Source of the DNA: Bacteroidota bacterium
GTDB taxonomy: Bacteria; Bacteroidota; Bacteroidia; Chitinophagales; Saprospiraceae
DNA: 64,000 nt
Assembly: GCA_018222965.1 (NCBI GenBank)
Contig: JAAEZH010000026.1
Span: 1-64,000, forward strand
Reading direction: 5' to 3'
Shown: in pieces, positions 53,103 to 60,766 of the stretch
How the letters are laid out: each line of letters opens with the position of its first letter
Position numbering within the stretch: the stretch's first letter is position 1
Notes under the pieces: generated by a model
Databases searched by the model: none
What the model was told of the DNA's origin: nothing
Seen by the model: only the letters and a program-made list of their open reading frames with translations
Program-made: the position numbers and the translations under genes

Positions 53103-53708
53103 TCAGGATTTGGCGTATAGTTTTCGCCAGTTAAAGTAGCCCTGAACGACTATAATCAAGTATATCAAAAACAACAATGCAAATAAATAGCCGCCTCTGG
53201 ACCAGTACAAACCTACATAAATAGCATCAATGATCAGCCAGTAGATCCAGTTATCCAGTTTTTTATACATCACCATAAAAGTTGTGATGATAGAAAACAC
53301 GGTGGTAAAGGCATCCCAATAAGGCGCAGCAGCTCCCGTATACCGGTCAAACAACCATCCGGTCACCAGTGATCCAAGTGTACCTCCAACGATCACCAGC
53401 AGATGCTCATTCGGCGAAAGCCTGGTAATAGGCAACTTCCGTTTCTCGTCGCCTCCATGCAACCACAGCCAAATTCCCCAAAAACTGATCACGATGTAAA
53501 AGATCTGCAAAAGGCTGTCTATGTATAACTGGTACTGAAACCAGGCAGCATATGCCCAGAATCCACAGCCAACAATACCCCAAAACCATCCCCAGGGATT
53601 TTCCCGGCTGATCAGGTATAAATAGATTATAGCACCAATGGTGGCTCCCCAGTCAAAAAAACTTTGAGAGGCAAGCTGTTCGGATAAATTCTCTATGATT
53701 GGGGACAT
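53103..53708 (-). CDS. pnuC: PnuC-family vitamin transporter (nicotinamide riboside or related)
   Basis: An inner-membrane facilitator for a vitamin nucleoside. From the ATG at 53708 it is 201 residues with about seven membrane segments; conserved family stretches are WFWGIVGCGFWAYAAWFQYQLYIDSLLQIFYIVISFWGIWLWLHGG and YWDAFTTVFSIITTFMVMYKKLDNWIYWLIIDAIYVGLYW. Members can carry nicotinamide riboside, riboflavin or thiamine; no riboswitch upstream decides between them. The longer frame to 53744 would run through the terminator just upstream, so it is rejected. Confidence 0.88.
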   Translation of the reverse strand: MSPIIENLSEQLASQSFFDWGATIGAIIYLYLISRENPWGWFWGIVGCGFWAYAAWFQYQLYIDSLLQIFYIVISFWGIWLWLHGGDEKRKLPITRLSPNEHLLVIVGGTLGSLVTGWLFDRYTGAAAPYWDAFTTVFSIITTFMVMYKKLDNWIYWLIIDAIYVGLYWSRGGYLFALLFLIYLIIVVQGYFNWRKLYAKS

Positions 53709-53733
53709 CGACTCCAAAGGTCTGTATAAGAAA

Positions 53734-53764
53734 AGCCCCGGCAAAATGTTTGCCGGGGCTTTTT
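53734..53764 (-). terminator. Strong terminator between the DUF1573 gene and pnuC
   Basis: A perfect 12-pair stem, AGCCCCGGCAAA (53734-53745) with TTTGCCGGGGCT (53749-53760), a 3-base loop, AAAA before and a T run after. On the minus strand it lies past the DUF1573 stop and before pnuC. Confidence 0.9.
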
Positions 53765-54130
53765 TTATTTCTCAATATCAAAGGAGTATTGAAGTCTTTC
53801 TATTATCGGTCTTTCTGTATCCGGTTCGACATTCCCGAGAATGATGTCAATATCAATGATCTCAGACTCTTCTTTTTCGGAGCTGTCAAAGACGGCTTTT
53901 ATCTGACCTTTCTCACCGGGCTGAAACACCCCTCCTTCTTCATAGGTCAGGGTAGTGCAATCACAAGCGGATACCAGATCGAGGATTAGAGGCGTATCGC
54001 CAAGGTTTACAAATTCGTACACGAAGGTACGCTCCTCTCCCTGTTTCATGCTTCCGAAATCGACAAAGCGCTTTTCAAAATGCATGATCGGTACACCGGT
54101 CAGATCCTTGCGGCCATACAATGAAGACAT
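53765..54130 (-). CDS. DUF1573 protein without an apparent signal peptide
   Basis: A small all-beta DUF1573 (Ig-like, PapD-like fold) protein: FEKRFVDFGSMKQGEERTFVYEFVNLGDTPLILDLVSACDCTTLTYEEGGVFQPGEKGQIKAVFDSS, with the typical Cys pair ACDCTT. From the ATG at 54130 it is 121 residues (a GTG at 54148 would add six). Most family members are exported, yet no signal sequence precedes the domain here, even in the longer frame. It lies 24-40 bases after the OmpA-family gene on the same strand, so the two are probably one operon. Confidence 0.85.
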   Translation of the reverse strand: MSSLYGRKDLTGVPIMHFEKRFVDFGSMKQGEERTFVYEFVNLGDTPLILDLVSACDCTTLTYEEGGVFQPGEKGQIKAVFDSSEKEESEIIDIDIILGNVEPDTERPIIERLQYSFDIEK

Positions 54131-54171
54131 TTCACTGAGCTTTGGCACGCTCTGATCTACGCCCGAATTAC

Positions 54172-56301
54172 CTACTTTTTTTTTTCATCTTCCTTCTCCT
54201 CTACCGGCTCGTCCACCTCAGTCTTACCACGGCGAATCAGTCGGGTCTCCTCAATTTTAATGCTTGTAGGGCCTTCGATGATCCGGAATTCCGTGCGACG
54301 GTTAATCTGATGAGCAGCTTCCTGCTGTTCCTCCGTTTCCAGTGCGTTGATAAACTCTTCGGTCAGTACGTCTCCTTCATTCAGGAAGTCATACTCAGCA
54401 GCGAGCTTGGCTGTAATTTCTGTCGGACTCGTTTCACCATATCCTTTTGCCTGGATACGGCGACGTGGAAGTCCTTCTTTATTATCCAGTAACCAACGAC
54501 GGGCAGAATCGGCACGACGCTGAGACAGATTGATGTTATAAGCATCCTCACCACGGGCATCCGTATGAGAAGACATTTCAATAACCATCTTTGGATATTC
54601 TTCCAGGAGTTCCAGCACGAGGCCGAGATCTTCTTCCGCATCCGGGAGGATCTTGTCATCGTTGAAATCGTAGTAGATATTCTGAAGAACGATGGGTTCT
54701 TCGCTGGTGAAGGTCACATATACCGGAGCAGGCTCCAGCTTGATGGCTGTTTCAAATGTTTTGGAATCCAGAATCCCCACTGTATTAAACGTAATGGTAT
54801 CCGGGAAGTAATCTTCGCGGCTTACGATGATCTTGTAGGGCATATCCAACTCCAGCGGGAAGGCAAACTCATTGCCTCCTTCATTGGTCTTATTTTGCTC
54901 ATTGCCCGGGGTGTCATCAACCATAGTCATGATCTCAAATGTGGCACCATTCAGAGGCTCATCTGTATCTTTATCGTAAATGCGAGCGAGCAGATCAATT
55001 TCGATCTTCTTCAGATTTACATAGTATATATCGTCGCAGCAGGTTCGGCTTTTCAGCGAACGCGTACCTTCCCGGTTGGATGCCAGCAGTCCGGTGTATC
55101 CTTCCTGATCCAGCATGAAATATTTTTCATCAAGGCTGGTGTTATACCCTTTTCCCATATTAGCAGGCTCACTCCAGCGAGCGCCGTCCCAAACAGCTGA
55201 AAAGATATCGAATCCTCCCAGGCCGGGATGCCCGGTAGAACTAAAGTAAATCGTTCCATCGCGGTAAAAGGGAGTTTCTTCGTCACCAGCAGTATTAATC
55301 TTTGGCCCCAGGTTTACAGGATCGCCATAAACACCATTGCCCTTATAAGTAGCATAGTAGATATCCATGCCACCGTATCCGCCCTCCATATCCGAGGTAA
55401 AGAAAAGTACTTCATTACCGAAGAGTTCTCCCGGACAAGGATGCGTGGCCAGGTATTCACCGTTTACGCCCTGCACTTCATTTGCAGGTCCCCAACCGCT
55501 GCTGCCTTTTTCGGAAAAATAAATTTTGCTTTCGGTCGGTACATTTCCGCTGAGCAGGTTGCGTACCAGAAACATCCGGCGACCGTCTTTTGAAACAGCA
55601 CCACCTGTAGTATGAAATCCTTCGCGGTTTACGGCCTGACCGACATCTGAAGGTTCTCCCCAGCCATTATCTGTTTTAGAAGATGCGTACACCTTAATAT
55701 ATGTCATTTCCTCTCCGTCCATCACGATCAGTTCGTCGGTATTAGCACCGGCATAATACATGGTATTGCCATCCGGATCGAGGTATGGAGAGTATTCGGA
55801 AGAGCGGGTATTCACCTTATTACCGACATTGGTTACGGTAAGTCCCTCTACTTCCTCTGCTACTTTAGCAAATTCGGCACCACTGATTTCTGCCTGAGCG
55901 AGTTCTTTCATCGCATCGTCTGTTGTCCATTCGATGTACTTTTCAAACTCTTCGATGGCATCGTCGTATTCGCCATTCATTTTCAGTGCGCGGGCATACT
56001 CAAAGCGGTTTGAAGCATACTCGTCTTTTTTGTCGCGGCGGAAAACACGGGCATACCAGGAAGCAGCCTTTTTATAATCCCGCAGTTGATAGTGCAGCTT
56101 GGCAATGGTGATCGCAATATCATAATCTTTGCGCTCATCATAGCTTTGCTCATAGTAGTCAAGCGCATTGTAATAATCCAATTTCTCCAAGGATTCTTGC
56201 GCATTGCGGATCTTGGTTGCGTAGGTGGATTCCCGCAAAGGCTGTGCACTTACACTAAGGGCGAAGGTCAGCGCACAGATTACCAAAAGCAGATTTCTCA
56301 T
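54172..56301 (-). CDS. PorE-like OmpA family protein (TPR, PD40 repeats, OmpA domain)
   Basis: A 709-residue envelope protein with a signal peptide (LLLVICALTFALSVSAQ). Order: TPR repeats (about 25-150), PD40/WD40-like propeller (about 165-415, e.g. NTRSSEYSPYLDPDGNTMYYAG, GGFDIFSAVW), a CarboxypepD-like fold (about 430-535) and an OmpA domain (about 545-680, IYYDFNDDKILPDAEEDL, SSHTDARGEDAYNINLSQRRADSARRWL) that binds peptidoglycan. This is the architecture of PorE, the T9SS component that links the outer-membrane complex to peptidoglycan. PorP/SprF lies just upstream in the operon, as in known T9SS loci. Whether it is PorE itself or a paralogue cannot be told. Confidence 0.9.
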   Translation of the reverse strand: MRNLLLVICALTFALSVSAQPLRESTYATKIRNAQESLEKLDYYNALDYYEQSYDERKDYDIAITIAKLHYQLRDYKKAASWYARVFRRDKKDEYASNRFEYARALKMNGEYDDAIEEFEKYIEWTTDDAMKELAQAEISGAEFAKVAEEVEGLTVTNVGNKVNTRSSEYSPYLDPDGNTMYYAGANTDELIVMDGEEMTYIKVYASSKTDNGWGEPSDVGQAVNREGFHTTGGAVSKDGRRMFLVRNLLSGNVPTESKIYFSEKGSSGWGPANEVQGVNGEYLATHPCPGELFGNEVLFFTSDMEGGYGGMDIYYATYKGNGVYGDPVNLGPKINTAGDEETPFYRDGTIYFSSTGHPGLGGFDIFSAVWDGARWSEPANMGKGYNTSLDEKYFMLDQEGYTGLLASNREGTRSLKSRTCCDDIYYVNLKKIEIDLLARIYDKDTDEPLNGATFEIMTMVDDTPGNEQNKTNEGGNEFAFPLELDMPYKIIVSREDYFPDTITFNTVGILDSKTFETAIKLEPAPVYVTFTSEEPIVLQNIYYDFNDDKILPDAEEDLGLVLELLEEYPKMVIEMSSHTDARGEDAYNINLSQRRADSARRWLLDNKEGLPRRRIQAKGYGETSPTEITAKLAAEYDFLNEGDVLTEEFINALETEEQQEAAHQINRRTEFRIIEGPTSIKIEETRLIRRGKTEVDEPVEEKEDEKKK

Positions 56302-56438
56302 ATCCTATTTTTTGAAAAAGGACAGGGAAACAAGGCCAATGTGGCCTGTTTCCCGGATCCCTGGTCTTTTACAGATTTATAAATTCCCCGAAAGGGGCAA
56401 AAACATTGACTTATCTCAGGATACCCGGGTATTATTAA

Positions 56439-57494
56439 TTACAGACGCGGGCAGAAGATAATAGGAGTCACTTGTGGTTCTTTGTAGATCCGGGCGATAT
56501 AGGAAACAGCTATTTCGAAGCCGCCTCTCATATTGGTAACTTCGCGAAGCTCTGACACATTCAGGTCGTAGCTGATTCCGGCACGGAACTGCTTATAATC
56601 CAATCCGAGGATCACTTCAACAGCATCTCCAAAACGGTATCCGGGGCCGAGTTTCAGCGCAATATCTTTATTCTCTCCAAAGTAACGACCAGCCAGCGCC
56701 TGTAGATTGGCTTCGTTTGCCGGACCAATGGAACTAAAGAGGAAGCTTGGATTTACCAACCATTTTTCACCAATATCCATACGCAGTTCTGTATGTGCAT
56801 TGATGCGAATAGGCAAATCACGAAAGTCTTCAGCACCTTTTTTGATGAGTGAATAATCGGGTGTGAGCAAGTGCATGGCACCCACCCCCACATTAAAGGT
56901 ACCTTTTTCAAGTACCTGGCTAAACAGGATTCCGGCATTCAAATCAAAATAAGAACTATTGGCACCATCGCTGTTGTTGGCCTTTGGATCAACATTAAAA
57001 CCAACCAGGTTTTGATCCGGCCCTTCCATGCCGTTCTCAATCTCATCGGCAAAAGTCAACAAGCCCGGAGCTTTAATCCGGCGCTGTGTCATTCCTCCTT
57101 GTGCACCAATGGTCAACACGGAAGTACCACTGCGGTTCAGCCCGAGGTGGTAAGAAGCGGAAAGCTGATAGGTACCGGTTGTGATACCGGCAATACCCGC
57201 TTCATCCTGATAGAGCATGCCACCAATTCCTACCCAGTCCTGAGAGCGGAATCCCTGGATAATTGGGGCATCAACATAAAAAGAAGGGGTTTCATAAGGA
57301 GTGATCACACTTCCCCATTGACTCCGATAAATACCGCCAATCCTAAAAGTACCATTATAAGCACCGGTAAAGGCTGGATTCAGGGTCAGTGGGGACATGG
57401 TGAACATGCTGAAATGAATATCCTGAGCCTTGAGCGAACCCGATGCAGATATCACAAGAAAAATAAGTAGAGCTTTTAGCCATTTCATACGCAT
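56439..57494 (-). CDS. PorP/SprF family T9SS outer-membrane protein
   Basis: Outer-membrane barrel of the type IX secretion and gliding system. 351 residues: signal peptide (ALLIFLVISASGSLKAQ), then the family opening DIHFSMFTMSPLTLNPAFTGAYNGTFRIGGIYRSQWGSVITPYETPSFYVDAP and the last strands FEIAVSYIARIYKE. It is encoded upstream of the PorE-like gene on the same strand with a 137-base gap. Multiple PorP/SprF paralogues per genome are common, each thought to serve particular surface proteins. Confidence 0.93.
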   Translation of the reverse strand: MRMKWLKALLIFLVISASGSLKAQDIHFSMFTMSPLTLNPAFTGAYNGTFRIGGIYRSQWGSVITPYETPSFYVDAPIIQGFRSQDWVGIGGMLYQDEAGIAGITTGTYQLSASYHLGLNRSGTSVLTIGAQGGMTQRRIKAPGLLTFADEIENGMEGPDQNLVGFNVDPKANNSDGANSSYFDLNAGILFSQVLEKGTFNVGVGAMHLLTPDYSLIKKGAEDFRDLPIRINAHTELRMDIGEKWLVNPSFLFSSIGPANEANLQALAGRYFGENKDIALKLGPGYRFGDAVEVILGLDYKQFRAGISYDLNVSELREVTNMRGGFEIAVSYIARIYKEPQVTPIIFCPRL

Positions 57495-57800
57495 GTGCGA
57501 TTTGTCATAGTAATTAATGCAGGCTGACTCTCACAGCCTTTATGGGTCTGAATTATTATTGTCATTAAATGCAAAGAAGAAAACTCTTCCGGCTAAATAA
57601 TCCCGCAGCACTCGGATTTTTGGAAAAAACACGATTCGTGCCGGATTTTTGTTCCGACTTCCGTCGAATGACAACACAAAAGCGAAATATAATGGATTTA
57701 TTCCAATATACCCTTGCCTGAACGGCAAGTTAGATTGAAATACCCACCTCCCAAAGCATCCAAATCGCATATTTTTCCATTGGGCGACAAAAAGGAACAT
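57495..57800. other. Intergenic region upstream of porP
   Basis: About 306 noncoding bases; a small hairpin (CTTGCC 57713-57718 with GGCAAG 57724-57729) lies just past the GT9 gene's stop, 70-90 bases away, but has no T run. No promoter box of the full consensus and no believable reading frame were seen. Confidence 0.6.
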
Positions 57801-58811
57801 TTAACAATCTTTCGTCCCTTTTTCAACCCAATCGAGTATTTGGTCCAAATCCTGATCCATCATGCAGCGAAAATGGCCCTTCGGACAACGATCATAACCG
57901 ATTTTAGAACAGGGCCTGCAGGACAATCCAGGCACTTCGGCGATCTGAGCTTTAGCCTCTCCTTCGGGATAGAATGGATACATTCCAAATCCGGGGATGG
58001 TGTTTCCCCAAATGGATACAATCTTTCGCGAAAGCGCAGCACCAATATGCATCATACCCGTATCGTGTGTAACCAGTAAGCAACTCTCTCGAATCCAGGC
58101 TGCTGATTCATGTAAATTGACCTTCCCACATTGGTTCCAGATCTTATCGGGATTCAAACTTTCCAGTTTTTCGCCTGCTGCTTTCTCTGAGGGCCCGCCA
58201 ATCAAAACTATAGGGTTGGGTATGTTTTGACAGAGTATTGCCATCTTCTCAAAAGGCAAACGCTTGGTTTCGTGGGCACCTCCGAGGGCGATACAAACCA
58301 GATTTTCGGGTATCCCTTCCTGCCAGTTTGAGGGTGTTTTTAGTTTTATCCCTTTCGGGAAATGGTGCTCCAGGCCTTTTTGATCGTAACTTACTCCAAG
58401 CGGAGTCACTGCCTCAAAATATCGGTCTACAATGTGTTTATCCGGCAGACGATCAATTTTCAGGTTAACCATCAACCATTTCTCCAGGTTGATTTTGGGA
58501 AAGCTTTTCCCATTGGTTTTTAATCCCAGTCGGGTGCGAAAACTCCGGAGGTTTTTATGCAGGTCAACCACAAAATCAAAATCCTCTGCTTTCAGTTTTT
58601 TGATCAGCTCCCCCATTTCTTCATCCAGGCTCCACACTTTGGTAATATGTGGATTGGGTGTTATCAAAGAAACAAAGGAGGATTTAGTCAGAAAATGGAT
58701 CTCGGCATTCGTTTGGTTTTTCAAACAGCGAATCACAGGAGTTGTCAGGACGATATCTCCAATCGATGAAAAACGGATGACCAATATTTTTTGTGCAGGA
58801 TTGCCTGTCAA
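57801..58811 (-). CDS. Glycosyltransferase family 9 (heptosyltransferase-like)
   Basis: A GT-B enzyme of the LPS heptosyltransferase family that moves a sugar from an ADP-activated donor. Motifs: ILVIRFSSIGDIVLTTPVIRCLK at the N-terminus, VDLHKNLRSFRTRL, IALGGAHETKRLPFE and the donor-binding LVTHDTGMMHIGAALSRKIVSIWG. The C-terminus carries a cysteine-rich stretch (LSCRPCSKIGYDRCPKGHFRC) that is frequent in this family. The start seems to be TTG at 58811; 336 residues is normal. The exact sugar is unknown. Confidence 0.93.
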   Translation of the reverse strand: MTGNPAQKILVIRFSSIGDIVLTTPVIRCLKNQTNAEIHFLTKSSFVSLITPNPHITKVWSLDEEMGELIKKLKAEDFDFVVDLHKNLRSFRTRLGLKTNGKSFPKINLEKWLMVNLKIDRLPDKHIVDRYFEAVTPLGVSYDQKGLEHHFPKGIKLKTPSNWQEGIPENLVCIALGGAHETKRLPFEKMAILCQNIPNPIVLIGGPSEKAAGEKLESLNPDKIWNQCGKVNLHESAAWIRESCLLVTHDTGMMHIGAALSRKIVSIWGNTIPGFGMYPFYPEGEAKAQIAEVPGLSCRPCSKIGYDRCPKGHFRCMMDQDLDQILDWVEKGTKDC

Positions 58812-58968
58812 AGCCGAATACGTTTTACTTTGCTAACTTTCAGGATAAAGAAAAGTTAAAAAATTCCTAAATCCTTTAAAAGGCTGGAACAAAGCTAGAA
58901 GCTTTTTTAATTTGTACAGATTTTCATTCACAAACACAGCAAATTAGTCAGACTAAATTCTAATACTC

Positions 58969-59457
58969 ATGAAAAGATTTATCCTTCTTTTTGCACTTGC
59001 AGGCTTCTTCTCCATCAATATGCAAGCCCAGTGCTCTCATGCCAAAGCGGCAGATGAAAAAGCGAGCACTGAAGCGGAAGCTGCTGAAGCTGCTGCTCTT
59101 GCTGCTGCTGATGATGCGACCATTCAGGCACGTAAGTCAGCTTCTACCGGCGAGGTAAGCTATGTACGCACTGTAAGCAATACAGAAACTGGAACTACTA
59201 GTTTTGAAGAAGTAGAATACTGTACCAAGAGCAATAAATTTGTTGCTGTAAAAGCTTCTGAGATGAAGTCTTGCAGCAAGAGTAAAGCTTCTTGTTCTTC
59301 TGCAACAGCAGGTGCTAAAAAAGCAGGATGTTGTTCTGCTGGTGCTGCTGCCGGATGTTGTAGCAGTAAAGCAAAAGCAGCCGATGCAAAAGCAGCTGCT
59401 CCCGCTACACAAGGAGCTGCCAAGGCAGTTTCTGCGGAGAAAAAAGGAGGTGCTTAA
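58969..59457 (+). CDS. Secreted Cys/Ala/Lys-rich small protein, unknown
   Basis: Not recognised. A 162-residue product with a clear signal peptide (FILLFALAGFFSINMQAQ) and a mature part dominated by Ala, Lys and Ser with eight Cys: one just after the signal (AQCSHAK), one in VEYCTKS, and the rest clustered in MKSCSKSKASC, AGCCSAG and AAGCCSS. The middle (about 60-95: ASTGEVSYVRTVSNTETGTTSFEEVEY) is the only part that looks folded. No lipobox. The CC pairs could bind metal or form disulfides, which is inference. A perfect terminator follows, so it is transcribed alone. Confidence 0.75.
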   Translation: MKRFILLFALAGFFSINMQAQCSHAKAADEKASTEAEAAEAAALAAADDATIQARKSASTGEVSYVRTVSNTETGTTSFEEVEYCTKSNKFVAVKASEMKSCSKSKASCSSATAGAKKAGCCSAGAAAGCCSSKAKAADAKAAAPATQGAAKAVSAEKKGGA

Positions 59458-59482
59458 TTAGCAGGCCTTTTGCAAAATGAAA

Positions 59483-59516
59483 AGCCGGATTGCAATATTG
59501 CGATCCGGCTTTTTTG
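59483..59516 (+). terminator. Terminator after the Cys/Ala-rich gene
   Basis: AGCCGGAT (59483-59490) with ATCCGGCT (59503-59510), extended inward by TGCAATATTGC, followed by a T run (59511-59515). It can serve the plus-strand gene that ends at 59457. Confidence 0.85.
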
Positions 59517-59545
59517 TTTTGATGCCTGGTTCTCAATTTCAGGTA

Positions 59546-59968
59546 CTAATTTTTATACTCCGAATACAAGATACCTGCCCGATACATTTTGAGCACGTGT
59601 CGCACCGTACCGGTAAGGTTTTCCGGCAGATCGTTTAGATGATACCAAACGGCTTCCTTAAACTTATCAGGTTCCAGCGCACGGGGTTTACCTTCCCATT
59701 TCTTCGCTTTAAAGTAAAGGGTCACCCGTTCTCCGTTCTTTGTTTTTTTGTGTAGCACATGCGCAAGTTCCAGGTCTTTTCGCTTCAGGTTTATTCCTGC
59801 TTCTTCCAGGCTTTCCCGGATGAGGGATTCAATCGCAAATTCTTCGGATTCAATCGTTCCGCCTACCAATGTATGGTTCCCTCCTGTATGTTTGCGCTGT
59901 TTAAGCAACAAGATCCGACCTTTGTTGTATAATATAAGGCGGACCTTCAGGACGATATCTCTAGCCAT
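59546..59968 (-). CDS. NUDIX hydrolase
   Basis: Hydrolyses a nucleoside diphosphate linked to another group. The Nudix box runs GTIESEEFAIESLIRESLEEAGI, matching GX5EX7REUXEEXGU with Ser in one hydrophobic position. 140 residues is the minimal single-domain length. Preceding it are the family-like VRLILYNKGRILLLKQ and GNHTLVGG. Substrate unknown; single gene, divergent from the SDR gene. Confidence 0.92.
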   Translation of the reverse strand: MARDIVLKVRLILYNKGRILLLKQRKHTGGNHTLVGGTIESEEFAIESLIRESLEEAGINLKRKDLELAHVLHKKTKNGERVTLYFKAKKWEGKPRALEPDKFKEAVWYHLNDLPENLTGTVRHVLKMYRAGILYSEYKN

Positions 59969-60064
59969 AAATTATTCTATATTTTTGCCCGTCATCAACA
60001 TGCAAGCATTGACAGGATAGCAAATCTAATTGCATTCTCTAAATAAAATCAGAAAAAAATCAAT

Positions 60065-60766
60065 ATGAATATTGCCATAAGCGGAGCCACAAAAGGAATT
60101 GGAAAAGCCATTGCCCAACGATTTGCCTCAGCCGGATTTAACGTGGCCGTTTGTGCACGGACTCCAGCTGACCTCGATCAAATGGAGGCTGAGTTTAAAA
60201 AACGTTTTCCCGATTCAGACTGCCTTTTTATGCAGGCAGACATGCGCCAGCGGTCTGATGTGGAAGCCTTTGGCAATGCCATTCTGGATCGCTGGGGCAA
60301 GTTGGATGTTCTGGTAAATAATGCCGGTGTTTTCAAGCCTGGTGATGTCCATACGGAAGAAGATGGGGCACTGGAATTAATGGTTGAAACCAATTTGTAC
60401 AGCGCTTACTATTTAAGCCGTTTGTTGCTGGGAAATATGATGGAGAATAAATCCGGACACATATTCAACATCTGCTCAGTAGCCAGCTTAAAAGCCTATC
60501 CGGGAGGAGGATCCTACAGCATCTCAAAATTTGCGCTCTACGGATTCTCCCAAAACCTTCGTCACGAAATGAAGGACAAAGGCATACGAGTGACTTCCGT
60601 AATGCCCGGGGCTACCTGGTCTGCTTCCTGGGAAGGAATTGACCTCCCTGAAGAGCGCCTGATGCCGGCTTCAGATATTGCAAAAATGATCTTCAACAGC
60701 TGGGAGCTAAGCCCGCAAAGTGTTGTGGAGGATATTGTGATCCGGCCACAACTCGGAGATTTATAA
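60065..60766 (+). CDS. Short-chain dehydrogenase/reductase
   Basis: NAD(P)-dependent oxidoreductase with the classical SDR residues: the cofactor motif SGATKGIGKAI (about 6-16), NNAG (85-88), Ser138 (ICSVAS), Tyr151 and Lys155 (SYSISKFAL). 233 residues is normal for the classical group. The residue following the nucleotide strand (CARTPAD, Arg32) suggests NADP preference. The substrate is unknown. Its last 6 bases overlap the end of the convergent cytochrome gene. Confidence 0.94.
   Translation: MNIAISGATKGIGKAIAQRFASAGFNVAVCARTPADLDQMEAEFKKRFPDSDCLFMQADMRQRSDVEAFGNAILDRWGKLDVLVNNAGVFKPGDVHTEEDGALELMVETNLYSAYYLSRLLLGNMMENKSGHIFNICSVASLKAYPGGGSYSISKFALYGFSQNLRHEMKDKGIRVTSVMPGATWSASWEGIDLPEERLMPASDIAKMIFNSWELSPQSVVEDIVIRPQLGDL

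Noticed and set aside
57540-57800. An 86-residue minus-strand reading frame
   Set aside because: No motif and no start signals; it is in an AT-rich gap before porP.
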